Positions 7,275 through 16,797 of a stretch of DNA of 54,223 nt are shown one piece after another. The DNA is from XBB1006 sp051877515 (GTDB lineage: Bacteria > Bacillota > Clostridia > Lachnospirales > Lachnospiraceae). Both the position numbers and the translations under genes were made by a program. Location: the NCBI GenBank assembly GCA_051877515.1, contig JBJEIY010000012.1, positions 1-54,223 of the forward strand. Direction: 5' to 3'. Numbering within the stretch: the first letter of the stretch is position 1; each line of letters begins with the position of its first letter. The notes under the pieces were generated by a model. That model was not told where the DNA came from and ran no database searches. It worked only from the letters and a program-made list of their open reading frames with translations.

Positions 7275-9491
7275 TCAGTGTAAGGTTGTTTCCTGCTTTT
7301 TGACGGGTAAACGGAAACGTCCCAGAGCAACGCGGATCTTTTGCAGCAGTTTACTGGTTTCAGAAAGCCTTCCGCCGGAACCGGTTTGAATCATTTTTGC
7401 TTTCAATGCTTTGCCGGTTGGGGAAGTAGTGCGGCCGGTAGCAAGGGAGAGGGAGGCCGCCTGTGTATAGGCCTGCTGATAAAAGAATTCCTGTGCATTT
7501 TGCGGATCTGCTTGATTACGGATGCGGGTGTATTCTCCGGAGGAGCACAGCATACGGGCCTGACAATTGTCACGAAGCATGATCCGGAACATTTCGGACA
7601 GTTCCCTGCGCAGATCCGGATCCAGAATGGGAACCGCCACTTCCACCCGCCGCAGAGTATTTCTGGTCATGAAATCGGCAGAGGAGATATAGATCTTTTG
7701 TCGTTGACCGGTTCCAAAAAGGTAAATCCGTGAATGCTCCAAAAAGCGACCCACAATACTGATGACCCGGATGTTTTCTGTGATTCCCGGAATACCCGGC
7801 CGAAGACAGCAGATACCCCGGACAATGAGATCGATCTTAACACCGGCCTGGGAAGCCCGGACCAGTCGGTCTATGATGGTTTTATCGGTCAGAGAGTTGA
7901 TCTTGATGCCGATATAGGACGGCTCGCCCTGACCGGCATAACGGATTTCTTCATCGATCATGTTTAGTACCCGGTTTTGTAAACAGTGGGGAGCCACCAA
8001 AAGCTGCCGGGAGGAAGCAACCGTTTCTCCTTTTGAAAGCGCATGGAACACGGAGGCGGCTTCCAGCCCAATAGAGGGATCGGCAGTCATCAGAGACAGA
8101 TCGGTATAGAGCCGGGAGGTCTTTTCGTTGTAGTTTCCCGTTCCAATCTGGGTAAAATATTCTGTTTTCTTATTTTCCCGTCGGGTAACAAGGCAGAGTT
8201 TACTGTGGACTTTAAAACCATCCAGTCCATAGATTACCTGACATCCTGCTTCTTCCAGACGACGTGACCATTCGATATTGTTTTCTTCGTCAAAACGGGC
8301 CTTTAATTCCACCAGTGCCAGCACATTTTTTCCATTTTCAGCAGCTTCAATGAGACTCTCTATGATTTTGCTGTGGCGGGCCACCCGATACAGTGTCATT
8401 TTGATAGAGACCACAGCCGGGTCGGTAGCGGCTTCCTGAAGAAAATCCAGAAATGGTTTCATGCTTTCGAAAGGATAGGAAAGCAGTTTGTCTTTTTCAC
8501 GGATTTGCTGAAGTATCGAACAGTTAGGGCGAAACCGGGAGGAGCGTTGCGGAAACCGTTTGGGATAGAACAGCTCTGTCTTCTGACGAAGGATATCCTG
8601 GATCTGAAAAAGAAAACTAAGATCAAGGGGAGAGTGGCATCGGAAAACAGAATCCGGTTTTACATTGGCGTAAGTACACAATGTTTTTACAATGTCTCCA
8701 TCCAGTTCCCGGGACAGTTCCAGGCGTACCGGTGTCAATCTTTTCCGCCGTTTAATGATTTTGGCCATAAATTCCCGGTAATCCAGATCTTCATCATACA
8801 GGGCATCCGCATCAATGTCTGCATTTCGTGTTACGCGGATCAGGGATTTCGCCACAACCCGATAGCTGCTAAAGACCTTTGGGAGAAAATGCAGGATCAG
8901 TTCTTCAGACAACATGTAGGAATCCGGATGACCGGGAACACCGATCAAGCGGGGGATCACACCGGTGCCACAGGGTATGATGCCCAGTTTTTCATGTCCG
9001 TTTTTGCCTGTCAAAACTCCTATGGCATAGATTTCTTTATTTTGCAGAAAAGGGAAAGGCTGGCGTTTGCTTACCATGGTGGGAGAAGTCAGCGGCGCGA
9101 TCTCGTTGTCAAAATAATGCTCCAGATCGGTGCTTTCTTTTTCACCCAGTTTTTGAAAGTTCACCAGACGAACTCCATAAGATTCCAGCTGCCCCATCAG
9201 CTCGGCATATACAGCGTCTTTGCGGCGGTTTAGCTGCGTTGTGAGTTTTACGATTTCCCTGATCTGCTCTTCTGCAGTCATTTGTGTTTTATTATCCCGT
9301 ACATTTTTGGACAGAAGCATCTGATCTGCCAGAGAGCCCACCCGTACCATGAAGAATTCATCCAGGTTGCTTTGGTAAATGGAGGCAAAGTTTAGCCTTT
9401 CACATAAGGGGACTTCTGTGCTTTCCGCTTCTTCCAGAACCCGTTCATTGAATTTCAGCCAGGAAAGTTCCCGGTTTATATAGATGTTCAT
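7275..9491 (-). CDS. ppk1: Polyphosphate kinase 1
   Basis: A 738-aa enzyme that polymerises the ATP gamma phosphate into polyphosphate, reversibly. It has the full PPK1 layout: N-terminal helical domain (NRELSWLKFNERVLEEA), head domain and two phospholipase-D-like C-terminal domains. The autophosphorylated His is near residue 431 in FKVHSKLCLV, and the second conserved His is near 586 in FLEHSRIYLF. GTGNYNEKTSRLYTD and YISSADFMTRN are also present. The last 45 residues or so are basic and lack clear homology. The start is ATG 9491 with a GTGGAG site upstream. It is the first gene of the ppk1-ppx operon. Confidence 0.96.
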   Translation of the reverse strand: MNIYINRELSWLKFNERVLEEAESTEVPLCERLNFASIYQSNLDEFFMVRVGSLADQMLLSKNVRDNKTQMTAEEQIREIVKLTTQLNRRKDAVYAELMGQLESYGVRLVNFQKLGEKESTDLEHYFDNEIAPLTSPTMVSKRQPFPFLQNKEIYAIGVLTGKNGHEKLGIIPCGTGVIPRLIGVPGHPDSYMLSEELILHFLPKVFSSYRVVAKSLIRVTRNADIDADALYDEDLDYREFMAKIIKRRKRLTPVRLELSRELDGDIVKTLCTYANVKPDSVFRCHSPLDLSFLFQIQDILRQKTELFYPKRFPQRSSRFRPNCSILQQIREKDKLLSYPFESMKPFLDFLQEAATDPAVVSIKMTLYRVARHSKIIESLIEAAENGKNVLALVELKARFDEENNIEWSRRLEEAGCQVIYGLDGFKVHSKLCLVTRRENKKTEYFTQIGTGNYNEKTSRLYTDLSLMTADPSIGLEAASVFHALSKGETVASSRQLLVAPHCLQNRVLNMIDEEIRYAGQGEPSYIGIKINSLTDKTIIDRLVRASQAGVKIDLIVRGICCLRPGIPGITENIRVISIVGRFLEHSRIYLFGTGQRQKIYISSADFMTRNTLRRVEVAVPILDPDLRRELSEMFRIMLRDNCQARMLCSSGEYTRIRNQADPQNAQEFFYQQAYTQAASLSLATGRTTSPTGKALKAKMIQTGSGGRLSETSKLLQKIRVALGRFRLPVKKQETTLH

Positions 9492-9709
9492 GTCAACTCC
9501 ACACTTTCTTTTTTAGTTTCAAACAGTGGTATACTATAGTTAATATAGAAAAGAAGGCGGGTTCATACTATCCTTTTTTTGAAAAATGAAGGTAAAATTT
9601 AGGTAAAGAAAAACCATATGCAGAAAAGGAAACAGACAGGAAAATAACTCGACTATTGTTATCCTTTATGATACAATACGGACAGTATTTTGAAAGGAAG
9701 AAGGCATCT
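9492..9709. promoter_or_regulatory. Intergenic region between ppk1 and the TetM-like gene
   Basis: A 218-nt divergent region with no gene. On the plus strand an extended -10, TGATACAAT (9669-9677), puts the transcript start near 9684, so translation of the GTPase gene must begin at ATG 9710. A second plus-strand extended -10, TGGTATACT (9527-9535), could give a longer leader of about 165 nt. I see no convincing leader peptide with an attenuator hairpin of the tet(M) kind. Confidence 0.5.
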
Positions 9710-12490
9710 ATGGGTGAGCAGGAGCCACAGAGAGAAAAAGATCATATTTGTATAGCACTTCTGGCCCATGTAGATGCCGGAAAGACGACGTTATCGGAAA
9801 ACATTCTTTACCATACCGGAGTGATTTCCAAAATGGGACGGGTGGACAAAAAGGATGCTTATCTGGATACGGATGAAATGGAAAAGCAGCGTGGGATCAC
9901 TATTTTTTCCAAACAGGCAGAGTTTTCGCTGAAAGACCGGCAGGTATCCTTATTAGATACTCCCGGACATGTGGATTTTTCTCCGGAAGCGGAGAGAGTA
10001 CTGTCTATTCTGGATTATGCGGTGCTTCTTGTCAGCGCATCGGATGGTGTACAGGCGCATACGGAAACCTTGTGGAATCTGTTGGAACGATACCGGATCC
10101 CTACATTTCTTTTTGTCAATAAAATGGATCAGAGCCAGGCAGATAAAGAATGGCTGATGAGAAATATCAAAGAGAAGCTGTCTGCAGACTGTGAAGAATA
10201 CGGAACCACGGAGTTTTATGAAACAGTAGCTTCCGGTGAGGAAGAACTGATGGAGGCATATCTGGGCGGAGAGGTTCTGAAGGATGAGCAGATCACGGAT
10301 ATGATCCGGCAGCGGAAGGTGTTTCCCTGTCTTTTTGGCTCTGCATTAAAGGACTTCGGTGTAGAGGAACTTCTTGAAGTTCTGTACCGCTACGCGCTGC
10401 CGCCGGTTTACGGCAAAGAATTCGGCGCCCGGGTATTTAAGATCACCAGGGATGAAAACGGTGTCCGCCAGACACACATGAAGATCACATCCGGCTGCTT
10501 GAAAATAAAGGATGTCATAGAGGGAAAAACCCGGGAAGAACGGGAGTATTGGAGCGACAAGGTAAATCAGATCCGGATCTGTTCCGGCATGCGGCAGACA
10601 GAAGTGACCGAAGTGGGTCCGGGTGCGGTCTGTACCATTCCGGGACTACTCCATACCTATCCCGGACAAGGACTGGGAATTGAGGAGGATGGCATGGAAA
10701 GCTGCCTGACTCCATTGATGACCTATGCCGTACATTATCCAAAGGTGATCGATCAGCAGAAAATGTTAAAACTCTTAAAGGAGATGGAAGAGGAGGAGCC
10801 CCAGCTTCATGTATTGTGGGATGAACAGCTGCGGGAAATCCAGATCCAGCTCATGGGGGAAGTGCAGATTGAGATCCTGAAGGCAGAGATCTCCAGACGC
10901 TATGAAATACCGGTAGAATTCGGAACCGGCAAGATCCTGTACCGGGAAACCATTGAAAGTACAGAAGAAGGTGTGGGGCATTTTGAACCCCTGCGCCATT
11001 ATGCCGAGGTACATTTAATACTGGAGCCGGGAGAACGGGGCAGCGGTCTTATATTTCAGACCCGGTGCCCGGAGGATGAATTAAGCAGAAACTGGCAGAA
11101 CCTAATCCTGACCCACTTGCGGGAACGACGACATCTGGGTGTGCTGGGGGGATTTCCCATTACAGATATGGTAATTACTCTGGTGGCAGGACGGGCGCAC
11201 CCCAAACATACGGAAGGCGGAGATTTCCGGCAGGCTACGTACCGGGCTGTGCGACAGGGATTGATGAAGGCCAGGAGCAGATTGTTGGAACCGGTGTATG
11301 ATTTTAAACTGACGGTACCTACCGGTGCTGTGGGAAGGGCCATGACGGATCTGACAGCCATGTCCGGAAAGTTTGATGCTCCGGTGGTGGAGGGAGATTT
11401 TTCCATTATCACGGGTGTTGCACCGGTAGCCACCATCAACGGATATCAGAAAGAGCTGGTGGCTTACACTGCAGGACAGGGCAAGCTGGAGTGCAGGATG
11501 GGAGGATATCTTCCTGCCCATAATGAAGAAGAGGTACTGGCGGCATTAACCTATGATGCCCCGGGCGATATGCGTCAACCGAGCTCTTCTGTTTTTTGTA
11601 CCCATGGAGCCGGCTTTGTGGTGGAATGGTATGAGGTAGAGCAATATATGCATCTTCCGCTGGTTATCCAGGGCAAAGACAAAGCGCAGCTTCAGGAATA
11701 TGAGATGATGCTGGAAGCAAAGAAAGTGGCGGCAGAAGCAAAACGCCGGGAAGAGGAGCAGAAAAAACTGGGTATTTTACCCGCAGAGGGAAAGGCGGCA
11801 GAAAAGGAACTCAAGGAGATCTTTGAGAAAACCTATGGAGTCATTCCTACAAAATTTAATCAGGATTATATTGAAGAAACCCGTTCCAGAGGTACCTGGA
11901 ACGGTAAAAAGAAGGAAAAGCCCATTCGTACGGTTCCGAAAGAGAAACCGGAAAGCTACGATTACGGAAAACAACAACGACATCAGAACAAACCGGCGGC
12001 GCCGAAGGAAAGATACCTTCTTGTGGACGGATATAATATTATTTATGCCTGGGATGAGCTGAAACAGCTTGCAGAGAATAATATCGAAGGAGCCAGAAAC
12101 CGGCTGATGGAGATTTTATGCAACTTCCAGGGATATACCAGGCAGCAGGTAATCCTGGTCTATGATGCCTATAAGGTGCAGGGACATCAGACGGAGGTGA
12201 CAAAATACCGGAATATTTCCGTGGTCTATACCAAAGAAGCGGAAACTGCGGATCAGTATATAGAACGATGTGCACACCGTATGGGAAAGGATTATGAGGT
12301 GACGGTGGCAACTTCGGATGGATTGGAACAGGTGATCATTGTGGGAGCAGGCTGCCACCTGATTTCAGCCCGGGAGTTTGAAAAAGAGGTGGGACGTATC
12401 GGCGGTGTGATCCGGGAACACCTGGAAACACAGAACAGCCGGAGTGTTACCACGTCGTTAGGTGATCTGTTATCAGACAAAGATTCTTAG
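9710..12490 (+). CDS. TetM/EF-G-like ribosomal GTPase fused to a Rae1/YacP-type NYN nuclease domain
   Basis: A 926-aa protein in two parts. Residues 1 to about 690 are a TetM-class translational GTPase: G1 AHVDAGKTT, G2 RGITIF, G3 LDTPGH, G4 NKMD, G5 SALK, then EF-G-like domains II-V. After a charged linker, residues from about 767 form a NYN (PIN-like) domain of the YacP family with acidic residues in LVDGYNII, VYDAYK, AETADQYIE and TSDGLEQ. Tet(M) proteins bind the A site and remove tetracycline. B. subtilis YacP (Rae1) cuts mRNA in the A site. The domain IV tip region near residue 493 reads AHPKHTEGG rather than the SPVST I recall for Tet(M), so tetracycline protection is doubtful. ATG 9710 is chosen because an upstream in-frame TTG precedes the -10. 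Confidence 0.9.
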   Translation: MGEQEPQREKDHICIALLAHVDAGKTTLSENILYHTGVISKMGRVDKKDAYLDTDEMEKQRGITIFSKQAEFSLKDRQVSLLDTPGHVDFSPEAERVLSILDYAVLLVSASDGVQAHTETLWNLLERYRIPTFLFVNKMDQSQADKEWLMRNIKEKLSADCEEYGTTEFYETVASGEEELMEAYLGGEVLKDEQITDMIRQRKVFPCLFGSALKDFGVEELLEVLYRYALPPVYGKEFGARVFKITRDENGVRQTHMKITSGCLKIKDVIEGKTREEREYWSDKVNQIRICSGMRQTEVTEVGPGAVCTIPGLLHTYPGQGLGIEEDGMESCLTPLMTYAVHYPKVIDQQKMLKLLKEMEEEEPQLHVLWDEQLREIQIQLMGEVQIEILKAEISRRYEIPVEFGTGKILYRETIESTEEGVGHFEPLRHYAEVHLILEPGERGSGLIFQTRCPEDELSRNWQNLILTHLRERRHLGVLGGFPITDMVITLVAGRAHPKHTEGGDFRQATYRAVRQGLMKARSRLLEPVYDFKLTVPTGAVGRAMTDLTAMSGKFDAPVVEGDFSIITGVAPVATINGYQKELVAYTAGQGKLECRMGGYLPAHNEEEVLAALTYDAPGDMRQPSSSVFCTHGAGFVVEWYEVEQYMHLPLVIQGKDKAQLQEYEMMLEAKKVAAEAKRREEEQKKLGILPAEGKAAEKELKEIFEKTYGVIPTKFNQDYIEETRSRGTWNGKKKEKPIRTVPKEKPESYDYGKQQRHQNKPAAPKERYLLVDGYNIIYAWDELKQLAENNIEGARNRLMEILCNFQGYTRQQVILVYDAYKVQGHQTEVTKYRNISVVYTKEAETADQYIERCAHRMGKDYEVTVATSDGLEQVIIVGAGCHLISAREFEKEVGRIGGVIREHLETQNSRSVTTSLGDLLSDKDS

Positions 12491-12542
12491 AACCCTGTCC
12501 GGTTTTCGGAAAGAAACTTTTTCGTTTCACGGACAAAAGCGG

Positions 12543-12570
12543 TTGTCAGGGAGGAATTTTTTGTTATAAT
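12543..12570 (+). promoter_or_regulatory. trpS promoter
   Basis: -35 TTGTCA (12543-12548) and -10 TATAAT (12565-12570) are 16 nt apart, placing the start of transcription about 28 nt before the trpS ATG. That leaves no room for a T-box leader, so this synthetase gene is probably not tRNA-attenuated. Confidence 0.75.
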
Positions 12571-12604
12571 ATTTGTAAAGTATGTAAAAAAGAGGGATAA
12601 AAGT

Positions 12605-13699
12605 ATGAAAAAGGTAATTCTTACAGGTGACAGACCTACAGGCCGGCTTCATATCGGTCATTATGCAGGTTCGTTGCGGGAACGGGTTCGGCTGCAGAAC
12701 AGCGGCGAATACGATGAAATATACATTATGATCGCAGATGCCCAGGCATTGACCGATAATGCGGATAATCCGGAGAAGATCAGACAGAACATTGTGGAAG
12801 TAGCATTGGACTACCTTTCCTGCGGTATTGATCCCGCAAAGAGTCATATTCTCATCCAGTCCCAGATTCAGGAATTGTGTGAACTGAGCTTTTATTATAT
12901 GAATCTGGTTACGGTGTCCAGATTGCAGCGTAATCCTACCGTCAAGTCGGAGATTAAGATGAGGAATTTTGAAGCCAGCATTCCGGTGGGATTTTTCACC
13001 TATCCCATCAGCCAGGCAGCGGATATTACATTATTTAAGGCTACTACGGTGCCGGTAGGGGAGGATCAGCTTCCCATGCTGGAACAGACCCGTGAAATCG
13101 TAAGAAGCTTTGGAAATATTTACGGAGAAGGTGTTTTGGTAGAGCCCAAAGAGCTTTTACCCGATAACCGGACCTGTTTAAGACTTCCGGGTATTGACGG
13201 AAAGGCAAAAATGAGCAAATCCTTAGGAAACTGTATCTACCTGTCCGACACGCCTGCGGAGGTTAAGAGTAAGGTTATGAGTATGTTCACCGATCCGGAC
13301 CATATCCGCGTGGAGGATCCGGGTAAGATCGAGGGCAATACGGTATTTACTTATCTGGATGCCTTCTGTAAGGAGGAACATTTTGAACAGTTCTGGCCGG
13401 AGTATCAGAATCTGGAAGAAGTAAAGGATCATTACCGCCGGGGAGGACTGGGGGATGTCAAGGTTAAGAAATTCCTGATCAAGGTTCTGGAAGACGAGCT
13501 TGCTCCCATCCGGGAGAGAAGGGCCAAATGGGAACAGGATATTCCGGGAGTCTATAAGGTATTGGAGGAAGGTACACAAGCTGCCAGACAGAAAGGCCGT
13601 GAAACACTGGCACAGGTGAAACAGGCCATGAAGATCAATTACTTTGAGGATCGTCAGCTGATCGCAGCCCAGGCTGAAAAATATAAGAATAAGGAATAG
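12605..13699 (+). CDS. trpS: Tryptophanyl-tRNA synthetase
   Basis: A class I aminoacyl-tRNA synthetase that charges tRNA-Trp. The HIGH signature is at 15-19 (LHIGHYAGS) and KMSKS near residue 202 (KMSKSLGN). TGDRPTGRLH at the N-terminus is typical of TrpS. At 364 aa it is slightly longer than the roughly 330-aa B. subtilis form, mainly in the C-terminal helical part, as in many Clostridia. AGAGGG lies 8 nt before the ATG. It is monocistronic, with its own strong promoter and a shared bidirectional terminator. Confidence 0.95.
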   Translation: MKKVILTGDRPTGRLHIGHYAGSLRERVRLQNSGEYDEIYIMIADAQALTDNADNPEKIRQNIVEVALDYLSCGIDPAKSHILIQSQIQELCELSFYYMNLVTVSRLQRNPTVKSEIKMRNFEASIPVGFFTYPISQAADITLFKATTVPVGEDQLPMLEQTREIVRSFGNIYGEGVLVEPKELLPDNRTCLRLPGIDGKAKMSKSLGNCIYLSDTPAEVKSKVMSMFTDPDHIRVEDPGKIEGNTVFTYLDAFCKEEHFEQFWPEYQNLEEVKDHYRRGGLGDVKVKKFLIKVLEDELAPIRERRAKWEQDIPGVYKVLEEGTQAARQKGRETLAQVKQAMKINYFEDRQLIAAQAEKYKNKE

Positions 13700-13720
13700 G
13701 ATACAAAGAAGTATCCCCAC

Positions 13721-13750
13721 AAAAAAAGTCCCGTAACCGGGACTTTTTTT
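13721..13750. terminator. Bidirectional terminator between trpS and the EAL gene
   Basis: GTCCCG (13728-13733) pairs with CGGGAC (13738-13743), closing a 4-nt loop, with a run of seven A on one side and seven T on the other, so it works on both strands. The T tract overlaps the stop codon of the minus-strand gene. Confidence 0.85.
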
Positions 13751-16652
13751 ATGCATCAGGCATATGCGTTTTTAAATATGTTTCAAAGTCTTCCAGAGGC
13801 AGCGGTTTGGAAAAATAGAAGCCCTGCACCGCTTCGCAGTGGATGGATCTTAAGAACTCGATCTGGTCTTCATCCTCCACACCTTCTACGATCAGGTCGA
13901 TCTGAAGTTCTTTTGCCAGCTGTACGATGGAACGGATGATCATCTTTCCACGGGTGGCATCTCCGGTATTTCGTAAGAAGCGGATATCCAGTTTCAGGAT
14001 ATCTACCGGAGCATCCTTCAGCATACTGAGGGATGAGTATTCGCTGCCGAAATCATCCATCAGGATATGGAATCCTTTCTTCTGCAGAGCCACCAACTGC
14101 TTAACGACAAATTTCATATCGTCGAAGTAGGCGCTCTCCGTAATCTCCAACTGGAGGTAGTCATGTGGGATCCGGTATTTTTCACACAGGGCGCAGATCT
14201 TGTCTACCAGTGTAGGCATGTAGAAATCCACTCTGGAAATGTTGACGGAAATCGGGATCAGTTTTTTTCCTTCTTTACGCCAACGGTCTAACGTGATCAG
14301 GGTCTGTTCCAATATGTACAGATCCAGCTTGGTAATAAAACCGTTTCGCTCAAAGATCGGGATGAACACTCCGGGAGAAAGAAGGCCTTTTTCCGGATGT
14401 ATCCATCGTACCAGAGCCTCTCCTCCAATGGCGTTGCCGTTAGTGATATTATTTTTGGGCTGGATAAAGAGACGGAACTGTCCGCTTGCCAATGCCTCTG
14501 CCATTTCATTGACAATGGTGTGCTCCTCCAACAGCCTGGTTCGCTGTGCGTCATCAAAAACAGATACGTGGGTATCGTATTTACCCTGCGCGCTGACACA
14601 GGCCAGTCGGGCACGGTCGCACATCATATATACCGGAAGAGCCAGATCGTGGATGTAGTATACACCCATGCAGGCGGTAATCCTTGTATCTAATGGGTAC
14701 TGATCCAGCTTGGTCTGCAAGGGTTTGGCAAAATCTTTCTCCACGTCTATGGTGGTGGGAAGCAGACAGGCAAACCGGTCACCGCTTAACCTGGAGCAAA
14801 GTCCGTCGTATGGGGTTGCCAGTTCTTTTAAAGCTGATCCTATGAAGCGGATGAGCTCATCGCCGGCGCCATAGCCGTGAATATCATTGATGATCTTAAA
14901 ATGTTCAATATCCGTGATCACAATAAAATAGGAATCGGGTTCGGCATTTTCGATCCTTTCTTTGGTATGCTCATAGAAAGTATCAATATTATAAAGCCCT
15001 GTAAGGCTGTCTGTTTCTGCTTTGATACGCAGCAGCTCTTTTTCACGCTGTTCTGCTTTTAAATGGTCAAGTCGTCTGGTAATGATACCCAGAGCAATGA
15101 GAATGACCAGGGTAAGGGCTGCAAGGAAAAACAAATCTTTTTTGTGCTCCTGAACAAAATCTTCCAGGGTGTATTGATAGCGGTTTTCAAAAACGATCTC
15201 ATCATAAGCATTTTGCAATTCCTGCTGGGAGATTTGATCCATAGTCTTATTCAGGATGCTGATCAGTATTTCATCGGTAGAGCTGTCAGCCAGGATCACT
15301 GTTGGTTCGGTGATGGACATGTGGAAGTTAGTCTGTAGTGAATGGTAGCGCGGACAATCCAGCCAGTAGTCGGCTACATAAGAGTCTAACAGTGCACAGT
15401 CTGTCTCCCCTGAGACAACCGAATCCAGACAATCGGTTATGGTTTCGTAGTATTTCAGGGCACATGTGGGATAGTGACTCTTAATGTACTGCGCAAAGTA
15501 GGTACTGGCCTTAGGCAGTGCAAGGCTTGTACCGTCAAGGCTGTTTATGAAAGTGTTCTCCGGCATGATAATATAGTTGACCTCTGAACTAAAGGAATCG
15601 GTGTACTGATATTGATCACTTCTCAGAAGGTCTTTGGAAAGCACTACTCCTGCGATCAGATCCAGCTCCCCGTTCAGCTGTTTTGCCGAAGAACGGGAGG
15701 CATCCAAAGTGGTAGGGACCAGATTAAGTCCGCTTTTTTCAGCGATCTGCCGGATCAGATATGGAACGATTCCCTGATAATTGCCGTTTTCATCCTGGAA
15801 AGAGTATGGTTTTGCATCCGCATAACATCCAACGCGCAGTTCACCGGCGTTTTCGATATAATCCTTTTCTTCCCGGGTAAACAAAGGCTGACTGGAGGTG
15901 ACCAGACCGGAAAAATGCTTTTTGTAGATATCATAGGCATAGGTAGGATTTTTCGCCGCAATGGTGTCCATTGCATGGTCCAGGAGCGCCATTTTTTCCT
16001 TGTTGGATCTGGCCGCCATAAAATAGCTGACTGTGGGTGCATATTCTCCGATGATCTTGAAATCCGGATAAGTAGTAAAGGCATCATCCACAAGCGCATC
16101 AATTTCATTGGCATTGTAGGCTTCCAGCATTTCGTCGCCGCTGTTATAGAATTTTTTATGATAGGTAAAGTGATTATCGGAAGCATATCCGTCAAAAAAT
16201 TCAGGCTGCAGGGTTTCACGCAGGAAACCGAAAGTCAGTCCGTCAAAGGCATCGAATTCTTCATAACACAGATCCCGGTCCTCTTTGGTATAGATGATGC
16301 TTTCATCTTTGATCAGATAATGTTTGGAGAAAATATACTTTTCCTCTAAGAACAACCCTTTTTCGGCATTGGGAATAAAGTCGATGGCGCCGTTGTCCAG
16401 CATGTCCAGAGCCTCACTCCAGCTACAGGGAACAAACACATAATCCCAGTGTGTGTAGCGGGAGATCTCATCTAAGTATTCCACAACATATCCCTGATAA
16501 TTGTTATTGGAGTAATACAGAAATGGACTATCGTCGGTATAAGCGATACGGATCACCTGTTCGTTTACAGAAGCCTCTGAGAAACATACAGGAGACAGCA
16601 AAGAAAAAAACGCGACCACGGTCAGTAGAGTAGAAATAAATTTTTTGGTCAA
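13749..16652 (-). CDS. Membrane sensor: tandem solute-binding domains, degenerate GGDEF, EAL phosphodiesterase
   Basis: A 967-aa protein. After a signal peptide (about 1-26) come two tandem bacterial extracellular solute-binding family 3 domains (about 33-255 and 270-500), a membrane helix at about 513-535, a GGDEF domain and an EAL domain. The GGDEF signature reads LSGDRF, so diguanylate cyclase activity is unlikely. The EAL site looks complete: GEALVRW, NISRVDF, LEITES, DDFGSEYSS, KLD, EGVE and QGFYFSKPL. Prediction: small-ligand binding outside the cell (amino-acid-like) controls c-di-GMP breakdown inside. The start is a TTG at 16652 with AAAGGCGG 6 nt upstream. It is a single gene with its own promoter (-35 16719-16724, -10 16697-16702). 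Confidence 0.92.
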   Translation of the reverse strand: MTKKFISTLLTVVAFFSLLSPVCFSEASVNEQVIRIAYTDDSPFLYYSNNNYQGYVVEYLDEISRYTHWDYVFVPCSWSEALDMLDNGAIDFIPNAEKGLFLEEKYIFSKHYLIKDESIIYTKEDRDLCYEEFDAFDGLTFGFLRETLQPEFFDGYASDNHFTYHKKFYNSGDEMLEAYNANEIDALVDDAFTTYPDFKIIGEYAPTVSYFMAARSNKEKMALLDHAMDTIAAKNPTYAYDIYKKHFSGLVTSSQPLFTREEKDYIENAGELRVGCYADAKPYSFQDENGNYQGIVPYLIRQIAEKSGLNLVPTTLDASRSSAKQLNGELDLIAGVVLSKDLLRSDQYQYTDSFSSEVNYIIMPENTFINSLDGTSLALPKASTYFAQYIKSHYPTCALKYYETITDCLDSVVSGETDCALLDSYVADYWLDCPRYHSLQTNFHMSITEPTVILADSSTDEILISILNKTMDQISQQELQNAYDEIVFENRYQYTLEDFVQEHKKDLFFLAALTLVILIALGIITRRLDHLKAEQREKELLRIKAETDSLTGLYNIDTFYEHTKERIENAEPDSYFIVITDIEHFKIINDIHGYGAGDELIRFIGSALKELATPYDGLCSRLSGDRFACLLPTTIDVEKDFAKPLQTKLDQYPLDTRITACMGVYYIHDLALPVYMMCDRARLACVSAQGKYDTHVSVFDDAQRTRLLEEHTIVNEMAEALASGQFRLFIQPKNNITNGNAIGGEALVRWIHPEKGLLSPGVFIPIFERNGFITKLDLYILEQTLITLDRWRKEGKKLIPISVNISRVDFYMPTLVDKICALCEKYRIPHDYLQLEITESAYFDDMKFVVKQLVALQKKGFHILMDDFGSEYSSLSMLKDAPVDILKLDIRFLRNTGDATRGKMIIRSIVQLAKELQIDLIVEGVEDEDQIEFLRSIHCEAVQGFYFSKPLPLEDFETYLKTHMPDA

Positions 16653-16696
16653 AGGGCACCGCCTTTCTTTCTATATCATAAAGAAATGTAATGTAT

Positions 16697-16724
16697 AGTA
16701 TAAATAAAAGTAAATATACCACAA
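16697..16724 (-). promoter_or_regulatory. Promoter of the EAL sensor gene
   Basis: Reading the minus strand, -35 TTGTGG (16724-16719) and -10 TATACT (16702-16697) are 16 nt apart. A short palindrome, ACAATTGT (16721-16728), overlaps the -35. Confidence 0.5.
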
Positions 16725-16797
16725 TTGTAGCTGTGCCCCTCTATAAAATCAACAAAAAACCAGCAAGTTTAACAATTTGTTCATGCTTTTTACACAA

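Noticed and set aside
8373..9233. 286-aa plus-strand ORF opposite ppk1
   Set aside because: It is antisense to conserved ppk1 coding sequence, lacks a ribosome site and shows no recognisable domain.
9710..12490. Plain tetracycline resistance gene tet(M/O/W)
   Set aside because: Extra NYN domain, chromosomal housekeeping context without mobile genes, and a different domain IV tip loop argue against a standard acquired resistance gene.
12490..12604. T-box leader before trpS
   Set aside because: The promoter lies only about 28 nt before the ATG and the whole gap is 114 nt; there is no room for a T-box.
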